Assembly: GCA_905200435.1 (NCBI GenBank)
Contig: CAJKKJ010000052.1
Coordinates: 1 to 6,432 of the forward strand
DNA: 6,432 nt
Source of the DNA: an uncultured Bacillota bacterium
Lineage (GTDB): Bacteria; Bacillota_I; Bacilli_A; RF39; UBA660
Direction of reading: 5' to 3'
The notes beneath the pieces are model-generated. The model did not search any database. It had not been told where the DNA came from and saw nothing but the letters and a program-made list of their open reading frames with translations. Made by a program: the position numbers and the translations under genes. Each line of letters begins with the position of its first letter. Position 1 is the first letter of the stretch. Below, piece after piece: positions 1-5,450 of this stretch.

Positions 1-686
1 TAAAAAAAAGAGAAGCTTCTAAAATAGTAAAAAAAGTAAGAAAAGAACTAGGTGAAATTGAAATAACAGGTTTAAAAAATATTGAAGGATTAGATTTATC
101 AAAAGGAGCGATAGTAACATCAAATCATTTTAATCCTTTAGATAGTTATGCAATCAGAGAACTAGCTACAAAATTAAATAAGAAACTATATATAGTAATA
201 GAAGACACCAATCTAGCACTTCCAGGTGTAATTGGCTTTTTAATGAACAATCTAGATGTTTTACCAGTTAGTAAAAGCCCAAATTACTTAATAAAAACAT
301 TTAATAATGAGTTAAAAAAAATATTAAGTGATGGTAATCTAGTATTAATATATCCTGAAGAAGAAATGTGGTTTAATTATGCAAAACCAAGACCATGTAA
401 AAGAGGCGCATATCAATTTGCAACACAAAATAATGTTCCAGTCATTTCATGTTTTACAGAAATAATAGATTTAGGTATTTCTGATAACGAAGAATTCAAT
501 AAAGTAAAATATAATGTTCATGTTTTGAAACCACTTTTTCCAGATAAAGAAAAAACAGTAAAACAAAACAGTATAGATATGGCTAAAAAAGATTATGAAC
601 AAAAAAAAGAAGCTTATGAAAAAGCTTACAGTAAAAAATTAACATATGATTTTGATTACAAAGATATAATAGGGTTAAAAAATTAA
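1..686 (+). CDS. PlsC-family acyltransferase, 5' end cut off by the window
   Basis: The frame is open from base 3 with no start codon that fits the family, so the gene begins upstream; 227 residues are visible. The protein is a lysophospholipid acyltransferase of the PlsC/LPLAT superfamily, which transfers an acyl group to a glycerophospholipid-type acceptor at the membrane. The catalytic HX4D motif is at 126-143 (visible H42 to D47, in SNHFNPLD). A second block reads YPEEEMW at 351-371, in place of the usual FPEGTRS, followed by KPRPCKRGAYQFA and NVPVISC; the replacement of the PEG glycine fits a divergent Firmicutes subfamily as I remember it. The ATG at 243 must not be taken as the start, because it would remove the catalytic histidine. 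The tail is lysine-rich and charged. It converges on a second acyltransferase and overlaps it by 4 bp. Family is secure; the exact substrate is unknown. Confidence 0.85.
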   Translation, partial: KKREASKIVKKVRKELGEIEITGLKNIEGLDLSKGAIVTSNHFNPLDSYAIRELATKLNKKLYIVIEDTNLALPGVIGFLMNNLDVLPVSKSPNYLIKTFNNELKKILSDGNLVLIYPEEEMWFNYAKPRPCKRGAYQFATQNNVPVISCFTEIIDLGISDNEEFNKVKYNVHVLKPLFPDKEKTVKQNSIDMAKKDYEQKKEAYEKAYSKKLTYDFDYKDIIGLKN

Positions 687-697
687 TCCTTTTTTTT
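671..697 (+). terminator. Rho-independent terminator inside the overlapping gene ends
   Basis: An 8-bp stem (671-678 with 683-690, one G.U pair) encloses an AAAA loop and runs directly into eight T residues (690-697). The stop codons of both converging acyltransferase genes lie in its 3' arm. On the - strand the wobble becomes a C/A mismatch and the tail is not a T run, so it should act mainly on + strand transcripts. Confidence 0.75.
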
Positions 698-1408
698 ATA
701 TTCAATATATGAATATGTACTATTTTTACTTAAATCAACCATACTATTATATACTTTATCATGCAAATTTTTCATTTTTTCCTTTTTAGTTTCTAAATTA
801 TCAGGATAAAAAGGTCCATCAAAATAAACAGTTATTTTAGGCTTCTTAAAATGTTTTCTTTTTTGGTAAGTCGTTACCATTACATAAGAAGGAACATTAT
901 TTGTAACAGGAAAATCAAATGATGTAACAGGAAATTCTCTTATAAAAGTATTATATGGCCAAACATGAGCTTCTGGGTAAATTATAATAGGACTATTTTT
1001 AGCATAATAATTAACAGCTTTTATAAAATCTTTCATCTGATGAATATCATTTGGAATAGGTAAAGCGCCTAAATATGGTAATAATTTACCAATTCCCTTA
1101 ATCCCCAAATTTGAACTAGCCACAATAATTTTAGGTTTTTTTGGAAAAAGTAAACAAAAAGGATTAAAAGAATCGCCTAAAGCTTGTGTATGATTGGCAT
1201 AAATAAAAAAATTCTTTTCCCTTAAAATTTTTTTATTTTTAACCTTAACCCTTAAAACAATTTTAGTGTAAATAAAACTAAATATCAAAAATGGTATATA
1301 TAATAAATATGGAACTCTATGAATCCATTTGTAATCTTTCTTAAGTTCATAATTTTGGTTATCAGATTTAACAAAATCATCATTATATGAATTATAGTAT
1401 TTAATCAT
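683..1408 (-). CDS. PlsC-like acyltransferase with HX5D spacing
   Basis: The 241-residue product is a second lysophospholipid acyltransferase-like protein. A hydrophobic segment at about residues 33-52 probably anchors it to the membrane. The catalytic region reads YANHTQALGDSFNP, giving H73 and D79: five residues lie between them instead of the usual four. The acceptor-site block is IIIYPEAHVWPYNTFIREF (141-159), then NVPSYV and KPKITVYFDGPFYP. Together these fit a PlsC subfamily that I believe is common in gut Firmicutes, but substrate and activity are not shown. It is not a copy of the first acyltransferase; the two share only family motifs. The start at 1408 has a GAGG ribosome site 7 nt upstream. 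It lies 26 bp downstream of the small membrane protein gene on the same strand, so the two may be co-transcribed, though an extended -10 in the gap could give it its own promoter. Confidence 0.8.
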   Translation of the reverse strand: MIKYYNSYNDDFVKSDNQNYELKKDYKWIHRVPYLLYIPFLIFSFIYTKIVLRVKVKNKKILREKNFFIYANHTQALGDSFNPFCLLFPKKPKIIVASSNLGIKGIGKLLPYLGALPIPNDIHQMKDFIKAVNYYAKNSPIIIYPEAHVWPYNTFIREFPVTSFDFPVTNNVPSYVMVTTYQKRKHFKKPKITVYFDGPFYPDNLETKKEKMKNLHDKVYNSMVDLSKNSTYSYIEYKKKD

Positions 1409-1415
1409 TTTCTCG

Positions 1416-1434
1416 CCTCATAAATATTATACCA
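1416..1434 (-). promoter_or_regulatory. Extended -10 promoter and RBS of the HX5D acyltransferase
   Basis: Read on the - strand, TGGTATAAT (1434-1426) matches an extended -10 (TGnTATAAT). No good -35 is seen at the right distance, as often happens with extended -10 promoters. A start near 1419-1420 would leave only about 11 nt before the ATG, just enough for the GAGG (1419-1416). Chance occurrence is possible in such AT-rich DNA. Confidence 0.45.
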
Positions 1435-1803
1435 TTAATTAAAAGCAAGTTCCACATCAATTTCTTCATCAAATATAGCAATAATCAAAAAAATAATACC
1501 ACTAATTAGAATTAAAAAAGAACCTATAAATGAAGCATATGTTAAATACTTCTTCTTATCTGTATCATAAGATTTTAAATCTTTAATATCTTCATAAGAA
1601 CTATAAGCAAAATACAAATACACAATAAGTAAAATAGAAAAAATTAAAATAAGTAAATTTTGGTATTCCCTTTTACTTTTATTATCGTTATATAAAATAA
1701 AATTAGTTTCCTTATAATTAGCATAGTAACTCAAAAAAATAATAAAAATATATATAAGCCAGACAAAATTTTCAACTTTTATATCTTTTAATCTATCATT
1801 CAT
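1435..1803 (-). CDS. Small three-helix membrane protein, function unknown
   Basis: The 122-residue product has three hydrophobic segments, at about residues 12-28, 49-68 and 87-109. A charged, lysine/aspartate-rich loop (70-85) joins the second and third. The C-terminus is short and acidic, ending in DEEIDVELAFN. There is no signal-peptide cleavage site, catalytic motif or recognised domain, and I do not recognise the family. Its only ATG is at 1803; an in-frame stop lies 18-20 bases further upstream, so the start is secure, yet no Shine-Dalgarno is present. It is divergent from rsmE (56 bp between starts) and sits 26 bp upstream of a PlsC-like acyltransferase on the same strand. A role in membrane lipid work is suggested only by that neighbour. 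Confidence 0.65.
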   Translation of the reverse strand: MNDRLKDIKVENFVWLIYIFIIFLSYYANYKETNFILYNDNKSKREYQNLLILIFSILLIVYLYFAYSSYEDIKDLKSYDTDKKKYLTYASFIGSFLILISGIIFLIIAIFDEEIDVELAFN

Positions 1804-1808
1804 ACTAA

Positions 1809-1814
1809 ATAATA
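1809..1814 (-). promoter_or_regulatory. Possible -10 for a leaderless transcript of the small membrane protein
   Basis: TATTAT on the - strand (1814-1809) ends 5 nt before the A of the ATG at 1803. Usual -10 to +1 spacing would place transcription start at or within a base or two of the start codon. The lack of any Shine-Dalgarno agrees with a leaderless message. No convincing -35 is seen, and such hexamers are common in AT-rich DNA. Confidence 0.3.
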
Positions 1815-1834
1815 TGTACTTTTAAAAAGAATTT

Positions 1835-1855
1835 TGTTAAAATAATTATGGTGAT
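1835..1855 (+). promoter_or_regulatory. Extended -10 promoter and RBS of rsmE
   Basis: TGTTAAAAT (1835-1843) is the same extended -10 sequence as in the much clearer rplJ promoter at 5436-5444. The -35 region is weak (TGTACT at 1815-1820, 17 bp away). Start would fall near 1850, giving a leader of about 10 nt that carries GGTGAT (1850-1855) as ribosome site. That site matches the downstream half of the Shine-Dalgarno consensus, which explains its short 4-nt gap to the ATG at 1860. Confidence 0.45.
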
Positions 1856-1859
1856 ATAA

Positions 1860-2567
1860 ATGCAAAGATATTTTGTAAAAAATATAAAAAATGAAACAGT
1901 AACATTTGAAGAAGGGGATATTCATCACATAAAAAAAGTAATGCGAATGAATATAGGCGACACAATAGAGTGTGTATATAATAAAGAACTATATAAAGCT
2001 CAAATATATAATTTGGAACCATTAGAAGTTAAAATTATTGCAAAAAGTGAACATTCAAATATGTCAAAACCATACATAATAATGATAATACCACTATTAG
2101 TTGAACAAAAAATGGATTTTATTTTTCAAAAATGTACAGAACTCGGAGTAGATGAGTTCTATCTATATGATGCAGTAAGAAGTAAAATAAAATTAGATAC
2201 AACAAAATATGAAAAAAAAGTAAACAGATGGTCAAAAATATGTAAAGAAGCAAGTGAACAATCCCACAGAATTGATATTCCAAAAATAAGTGGAGTATAT
2301 AAATTAAAGGATTTAAAAGATTTAGAAGGATGTAACATAATTTGCTCTACAAAAAAAACAGAAAATTTTAAAAATGTTTTGAAAAAAAATTCAAACTGTG
2401 ATAAAATTAATATAGTAGTCGGTCCTGAAGGTGGATTTGATGAGAAGGAAGAAGAAACATTTGTTTCTTTTAACTATTTAAGAGCAAGCTTAGGACCAAA
2501 TATTTTGCGTGTAGAAACTGCACCGCTATGTGTGCTAAGTTATATCAATTATGAATTTATGGAGTGA
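1860..2567 (+). CDS. rsmE: 16S rRNA (uracil-1498-N3)-methyltransferase RsmE
   Basis: RsmE is a SPOUT-class enzyme that uses S-adenosylmethionine to make m3U1498 in 16S rRNA, near the decoding centre of the 30S subunit. The 235-residue length is normal. A PUA-like N-terminal domain (about 1-65) contains HHIKKVMRM at 22-30. The SPOUT domain follows, with KCTELG (91-96), EASEQSHR (130-137), the cofactor loop VGPEGGF (187-193) and the knot-forming LGPNILRVETA (211-221). All family motifs are intact. In Bacillus relatives rsmE often follows prmA; here the upstream neighbour is a divergent membrane-protein gene, so rsmE starts its own unit. It ends with TGA, which shows that TGA is read as stop in this organism. 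The next gene starts 4 bp downstream and uses the end of rsmE as its ribosome site. Confidence 0.95.
   Translation: MQRYFVKNIKNETVTFEEGDIHHIKKVMRMNIGDTIECVYNKELYKAQIYNLEPLEVKIIAKSEHSNMSKPYIIMIIPLLVEQKMDFIFQKCTELGVDEFYLYDAVRSKIKLDTTKYEKKVNRWSKICKEASEQSHRIDIPKISGVYKLKDLKDLEGCNIICSTKKTENFKNVLKKNSNCDKINIVVGPEGGFDEKEEETFVSFNYLRASLGPNILRVETAPLCVLSYINYEFME
2561..2566 (+). promoter_or_regulatory. RBS that fixes the start of the following gene at 2572
   Basis: GGAGTG sits in the last codon and stop of rsmE, and its GGAG lies 7 nt before the ATG at 2572. The in-frame ATG at 2551 has no such site and would put residues MNLWSEC in front of the membrane anchor, so 2572 is preferred. Confidence 0.7.
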
Positions 2568-2571
2568 ATGT

Positions 2572-3225
2572 ATGGATAAAGTTTTAATTATTTTAGTTGT
2601 ATTATTAATAATAGCAGTTGTTGTACTTTTTTTTGTCGTTAAACCAAAAAAGAAAAAAGATACAATAGAAGAAGTAGAAATAACTCGGGAAGAGCCAGTT
2701 ATAGATTTGAGTCAATCTATAGAAGAACCAGTAGAGGAAAAAAATCGTGTAGAAGAAAAAAATGAAGAAACAATAAAAAAAATAGAATCTCTAGATGATG
2801 AATTTGAAAAAACAAAAGAGCAAACAGAAGTTATAGAAATTATAGAATCAATGCAAGAAAAAGCAAAAGATATAACAGAAAGAGTTGCTGATTATGAAGA
2901 TGAACAAGAAGAAAATGCTATTATCAGTTATACAGAATTACTAAATGCCGTAAAAGCAAAAAAAGATGTACAAGAAGAACTTAATTTAAGTCAAATAAAA
3001 GAAAATACACCAAAAGAAGAAATAAAAATTGAACAAGTAAATGTTGTAAAAGAAAATAAGCCTTATGATGAACAAAAAAAGTTCCACTCATCAGAAGCAA
3101 TATCTCCACTTGGAAGAATAAATAAAAGTGTAACAGATGACAGTTATAAAAGCAATAAAAGACCAGATAATATGCAAGATGAAGAATTTTTAAAATCATT
3201 AAAAGACTTTAGAGGCAATTTATAA
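2572..3225 (+). CDS. Membrane-anchored, highly charged protein, function unknown
   Basis: The 217-residue product has an uninterrupted hydrophobic helix at residues 4-23, rich in V, I and L, followed at once by KPKKKK. The positive-inside rule predicts the N-terminus outside and the rest in the cytoplasm. Residues 30-115 and 130-170 are dominated by E, K, D and Q and look disordered or coiled-coil. Three stretches stand out as possible conserved short motifs: AIISYTELLNAVK (116-128), FHSSEAISPLGRI (171-183) and the terminal EEFLKSLKDFRGNL (204-217). There is no cysteine, no lipobox and no enzyme motif. One N-terminal anchor plus a charged cytoplasmic tail recalls scaffold or division tethers such as ZipA or EzrA in topology only; I see no sequence evidence for such a role. 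It is translationally linked to rsmE and followed by a terminator, so it is not part of the secE unit. Confidence 0.75.
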   Translation: MDKVLIILVVLLIIAVVVLFFVVKPKKKKDTIEEVEITREEPVIDLSQSIEEPVEEKNRVEEKNEETIKKIESLDDEFEKTKEQTEVIEIIESMQEKAKDITERVADYEDEQEENAIISYTELLNAVKAKKDVQEELNLSQIKENTPKEEIKIEQVNVVKENKPYDEQKKFHSSEAISPLGRINKSVTDDSYKSNKRPDNMQDEEFLKSLKDFRGNL

Positions 3226-3256
3226 ATCATAGGAAAACTATGGTTTCTTTTGTTTT
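3224..3256 (+). terminator. Rho-independent terminator after the rsmE unit
   Basis: A 9-bp stem (3224-3232 with 3238-3246, one T.G pair) with loop GAAAA is followed by a T-rich tail (TTT, C, TTTT, G, TTTT). It starts within the stop codon of the charged membrane protein gene and lies 22 bp before the secE -35, so it separates the two transcription units. Confidence 0.7.
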
Positions 3257-3277
3257 AAAGAAAATATATCAAAAAAC

Positions 3278-3306
3278 TTGACGTAACATATTATTTATGC
3301 TATTAT
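3278..3306 (+). promoter_or_regulatory. Sigma-A promoter of secE-nusG
   Basis: TTGACG (3278-3283) and TATTAT (3301-3306) are separated by exactly 17 bp, with a TGC extended -10 just before the -10 box. Expected transcription start is about 3313, leaving a leader of about 46 nt before secE. Confidence 0.8.
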
Positions 3307-3312
3307 TTATAT

Positions 3313-3332
3313 AGCACAACGACGTGCTTTTT
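3313..3332 (+). other. Hairpin at the predicted 5' end of the secE-nusG mRNA
   Basis: AGCAC (3313-3317) pairs with GTGCT (3324-3328) around a 6-nt loop and is followed by TTTT. It begins at the predicted first base of the transcript. It could protect the 5' end from decay or act as a weak attenuator; the stem is short and the role is inferred. Confidence 0.45.
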
Positions 3333-3358
3333 AAATACAAAAATTTAAGGAGAAAAAT

Positions 3359-3532
3359 ATGGGTTTTTTAAAAGAAGTAAAAAGTGAAATGAAAAAAGTA
3401 AGATTTCCAAATAAAAAAGAAATGATTACATATTCAATAGCAACAATATCATTAATAATATTCTTTGCACTTTATTTTGGATTATTAGATTTAATAATTG
3501 CTGGAATAAAAACTCTAGTAAGAGGTTATTAA
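3359..3532 (+). CDS. secE: Preprotein translocase subunit SecE
   Basis: SecE clamps and stabilises SecY in the Sec protein-export channel of the cytoplasmic membrane. The 57-residue product is the short Gram-positive form with a single membrane helix. A cytoplasmic amphipathic N-terminus, MGFLKEVKSEMKKVRFPNKK, carries the family motif E-x-KKV-x-(W/F)-P, here with F in place of the usual W. The motif is followed by KE and the membrane segment (about 24-50). The ATG at 3359 has AAGGAG 6 nt upstream. The gene is easily missed because of its length, but position confirms it: nusG starts after a single base, as in most Firmicutes. An rpmG (L33) gene, common just upstream in Bacilli, is absent from the 133 bp before it. 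Confidence 0.93.
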   Translation: MGFLKEVKSEMKKVRFPNKKEMITYSIATISLIIFFALYFGLLDLIIAGIKTLVRGY

Positions 3533-3533
3533 T

Positions 3534-4058
3534 ATGAATAAAGAATGGTATGTTGTAAATACTTACTCTGGACACGAAAATAAAGTAAAAGAAAAATTAT
3601 TGATGCGTGCAAATACAATGGGACTAGAAGATAATATATTTAGAGTAGTTGTACCAGAAGAAAAAGTAATAGATGAAAAAGGAAAAGAAAGACTAAAAAA
3701 AATATTCCCAGGATATATACTAGTTGAAATGATTATGACAGATGAAGCTTGGTTTATAGTTCGTAATACACCGGGCGTAACAGGATTTATCGGATCAAGT
3801 GGTAAAGGTGCTAAACCATTCCCGTTATCACCAGCAGAAGTTGATAAAATACTAGGAAGTATGGGAATGAGTAGACTAGACATTGCAAACGAGTTAGAAG
3901 TTGGAACAATGGTAAAAGTAACAACAGGCCCATTTGCAAATATGGTTGGTAAAATTAAAAACATTGACATGGAAAAACAAGAATTAGAAGTAGCGCTTGA
4001 TTTATTCGGTCAAGAAACAACAGTAGAGTTAAAATTAGCAGAAATAGAAAAAATTTAA
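3534..4058 (+). CDS. nusG: Transcription elongation/antitermination factor NusG
   Basis: NusG binds the clamp of RNA polymerase, changes pausing, and can bridge polymerase to the ribosome (via S10) or to Rho. The 174-residue length is typical. The NGN domain (about 4-110) begins WYVVNTYSGHE and contains FPGYILVEM (58-66) and VRNTPGVTGFIG (76-87). The C-terminal KOW domain (about 122-174) has VGTMVKVTTGPFANMVGKI (123-141), with the KOW glycine at 132 and G139. The ribosome site AGAGG (3521-3525) lies in the last codons of secE, 8 nt before the ATG, so translation of the two genes is probably coupled. No hairpin terminator is visible after nusG, so some read-through into rplK is possible, although rplK has its own strong promoter. 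Confidence 0.97.
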   Translation: MNKEWYVVNTYSGHENKVKEKLLMRANTMGLEDNIFRVVVPEEKVIDEKGKERLKKIFPGYILVEMIMTDEAWFIVRNTPGVTGFIGSSGKGAKPFPLSPAEVDKILGSMGMSRLDIANELEVGTMVKVTTGPFANMVGKIKNIDMEKQELEVALDLFGQETTVELKLAEIEKI

Positions 4059-4077
4059 AGAATTTTGATGTAAAGTG

Positions 4078-4106
4078 TAGACAATAAAAATAGAATGTGC
4101 TATTAT
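4078..4106 (+). promoter_or_regulatory. Sigma-A promoter of rplK-rplA
   Basis: TAGACA (4078-4083, 5 of 6 to consensus) and TATTAT (4101-4106) are 17 bp apart, with a TGC extended -10, the same design as the secE promoter. Expected start is about 4113, giving a leader of about 114 nt before rplK. Confidence 0.8.
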
Positions 4107-4113
4107 TATTACG

Positions 4114-4198
4114 CTATATTTTATATAGACAAGTGGGAGAAGTGCTTGAAATCAAGCAAAAAATGCATAAAATTATGCAAAATGGTCGATTGTACCAC
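4114..4198 (+). promoter_or_regulatory. rplK leader RNA with L1-stalk-like element
   Basis: A hairpin CTATAT-TTT-ATATAG (4114-4128) starts at the predicted 5' end. A closed domain follows: GTGG (4133-4136, in AGTGGGAGA) pairs with CCAC (4195-4198, in TGTACCACA). It encloses two perfect 6-bp hairpins, TGCTTG/CAAGCA (4143-4158) and TGCATA/TATGCA (4164-4179). The flanks GUGGGAG...UACCAC resemble, from memory, the two strands at the base of the L1 stalk of 23S rRNA. Ribosomal protein L1 represses the L11-L1 operon by binding a stalk mimic in the mRNA, so L1 autoregulation is the likely function. The AGGAGG of rplK begins 15 nt after the domain. Structure is read by eye. Confidence 0.6.
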
Positions 4199-4226
4199 AT
4201 ACAAAAAAATATAGGAGGAAAAGATT

Positions 4227-4652
4227 ATGGCTAAACAAATTGTAAAAGAAGTTAAATTACAAATTCCTGCAGGTAAAGCTACACCAGCTCCTCCAGTTGG
4301 AACAGTTTTAGGTCCAGCCGGAATTAACTTGCAAGATTTTTGTACAAAATACAACGATGCAACAAGAGAAAAAATGGGAGATATATTACCAGTTGTAATA
4401 TCTATTTATGATGATAGAAGTTTCGATTTCGTAATTAAAACTCCACCAACACCATTCTTAATCAAAAAAACATTAGGACTTAAGAAAGGTGGCGTTAAAG
4501 GATCAAAAGAAATAGTTGGTACTTTAACAAAAGAACAGTTAAAACAAATCGCTGAAATTAAAATGCCTGATTTAAACTGTTATGATTTAGAAGCTGCTAT
4601 GAAAATAGTTGCTGGAACTGCTCGTAACATGGGCGTTAAAGTAGAAGAATAA
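4227..4652 (+). CDS. rplK: 50S ribosomal protein L11
   Basis: L11 binds the GTPase-associated centre of 23S rRNA (helices 43-44) at the base of the L12 stalk and takes part in factor binding and the stringent response. The 141-residue length matches the family (142 in E. coli). The N-terminal domain has the proline-rich [16 protein letters not shown] (10-25) and [11 protein letters not shown] (29-39). After the linker ([19 protein letters not shown]), the rRNA-binding C-terminal domain carries [10 protein letters not shown] (108-117) and AGTARNMGV (129-137). The loop at about 86-96 differs in sequence from the usual GSGxPN but has the normal length. A strong AGGAGG lies 8 nt before the ATG. 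It is transcribed with rplA. Confidence 0.97.
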   Translation: MAKQIVKEVKLQIPAGKATPAPPVGTVLGPAGINLQDFCTKYNDATREKMGDILPVVISIYDDRSFDFVIKTPPTPFLIKKTLGLKKGGVKGSKEIVGTLTKEQLKQIAEIKMPDLNCYDLEAAMKIVAGTARNMGVKVEE

Positions 4653-4662
4653 GTCTTCTAAA

Positions 4663-4714
4663 GTGGAAGGATTAAAAAATCCGTTTTCAAGTAAAAATTT
4701 TCCCAAAATACCAC
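4663..4714 (+). promoter_or_regulatory. Second L1-stalk-like element, upstream of rplA
   Basis: The 78-bp gap between rplK and rplA repeats the frame of the rplK leader: GTGG (4663-4666, in AGTGGAAGG) and CCAC (4711-4714, in AATACCACAT) enclose a hairpin GGATT-AAAA-AATCC (4669-4682) and an AT-rich arm. The 3' strand AAAAUACCAC is very close to the 23S rRNA strand at the L1 stalk base as I remember it. The AAGGAGG ribosome site (4717-4723) begins two bases after this strand, so L1 binding could block translation of rplA directly. Confidence 0.6.
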
Positions 4715-4730
4715 ATAAGGAGGTTAGAAT

Positions 4731-5426
4731 ATGAAAAAAGGACGCAAATACGAAGAAGCTTGCAAGAAAGTTGACAAAACTAAATTATACACAAAAGAAG
4801 AAGCAGTAAAATTAGTTAAAGAAACATCTACAACTAAATTTGATTCTTCAGTAGAAATAGCAATCAAATTAAATCTAGATACTAAAAAAGCTGATCAACA
4901 ATTAAGGGGTGCATTTGTACTTCCAAATGGATCAGGAAAAACAAAAAAAGTATTAGTAATTGCTAAAAATGCTTTCGCAGATCAAGCTCGTGAAGCAGGC
5001 GCTGATTACGTAGGTGACATAGACATGCTTGAAAAAATCGAAAAAGAAAACTGGTTCGATTTTGATACATTAATTGCAACACCAGATATGATGCCAGCTT
5101 TAGGTAAATTAGGTAAAGTATTAGGACCTAAAGGTTTAATGCCAAACCCTAAAACAGGAACAGTTACAACTGATGTTAAAAAAGCTGTTCAAGATGTTAA
5201 AAGCGGACGTGTAGAATACCGTACAGATAGTTTTGGTAATATACATGCACTAATCGGTAAAGTATCTTTTGATGAAGATAAATTACTTCAAAACTTAAGT
5301 GCATTCGTAGGAATGATTGCTAAAACAAAACCATCTGTTGTAAAAGGAACTTATATCCAAAACATAAGTATCTCATCAACAATGGGCCCTGGTATTAAAA
5401 TAAATGCAAATAGCTTTGACATTTAA
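4731..5426 (+). CDS. rplA: 50S ribosomal protein L1
   Basis: L1 forms the mobile stalk beside the E site, helps deacylated tRNA leave, and in many bacteria represses its own operon. The 231-residue length is standard. Signature stretches are [17 protein letters not shown] (55-71), the L1 signature [17 protein letters not shown] (124-140) with KTGTV after it, the conserved [10 protein letters not shown] (168-177), and STMGPGIKI near the C-terminus (216-224). The ATG has AAGGAGG 7 nt upstream. The last codons (Phe-Asp-Ile-stop) also carry the -35 box of the next promoter, so coding and promoter constraints overlap there. No terminator follows, so rplJ can also be reached by read-through. Confidence 0.97.
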   Translation: MKKGRKYEEACKKVDKTKLYTKEEAVKLVKETSTTKFDSSVEIAIKLNLDTKKADQQLRGAFVLPNGSGKTKKVLVIAKNAFADQAREAGADYVGDIDMLEKIEKENWFDFDTLIATPDMMPALGKLGKVLGPKGLMPNPKTGTVTTDVKKAVQDVKSGRVEYRTDSFGNIHALIGKVSFDEDKLLQNLSAFVGMIAKTKPSVVKGTYIQNISISSTMGPGIKINANSFDI

Positions 5427-5444
5427 AAAATAATATGTTAAAAT
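5416..5444 (+). promoter_or_regulatory. Sigma-A promoter of rplJ-rplL, inside the end of rplA
   Basis: A perfect TTGACA (5416-5421) lies in the last three rplA codons (TTT GAC ATT). TAAAAT (5439-5444) follows after 17 bp, with TGT as extended -10. This is the best promoter in the window. Expected start is about 5451, leaving a leader of about 113 nt. Confidence 0.85.
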
Positions 5445-5450
5445 AATTTT

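Noticed and set aside
1..1408. The two acyltransferase genes as an inverted duplication
   Set aside because: They share only family motifs (different HX4/5D spacing and different PE block), and no inverted DNA repeat is visible.
1860..2567. Alternative genetic code with TGA as tryptophan
   Set aside because: rsmE ends at TGA exactly where the family ends, and tryptophan codons in the genes here are TGG.
2981..3199. Reverse-strand open frame of 72 codons inside the charged membrane protein gene
   Set aside because: It is the mirror of a lysine/glutamate-rich gene, is full of Leu/Phe for that reason, and has no ribosome site.
3563..3970. Reverse-strand open frame of 135 codons antisense to nusG
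   Set aside because: nusG is unmistakable on the other strand; the antisense product is low-complexity Ser/Ile/Pro with no family features.
4121..4354. Reverse-strand open frame across the rplK leader and rplK start
   Set aside because: It lies opposite a certain ribosomal gene and its leader, with no ribosome site or known motif.
4479..4523. Apparent shortening of the L11 rRNA-binding loop
   Set aside because: Residue counting against the remembered E. coli protein shows equal length through the loop; only the sequence differs.
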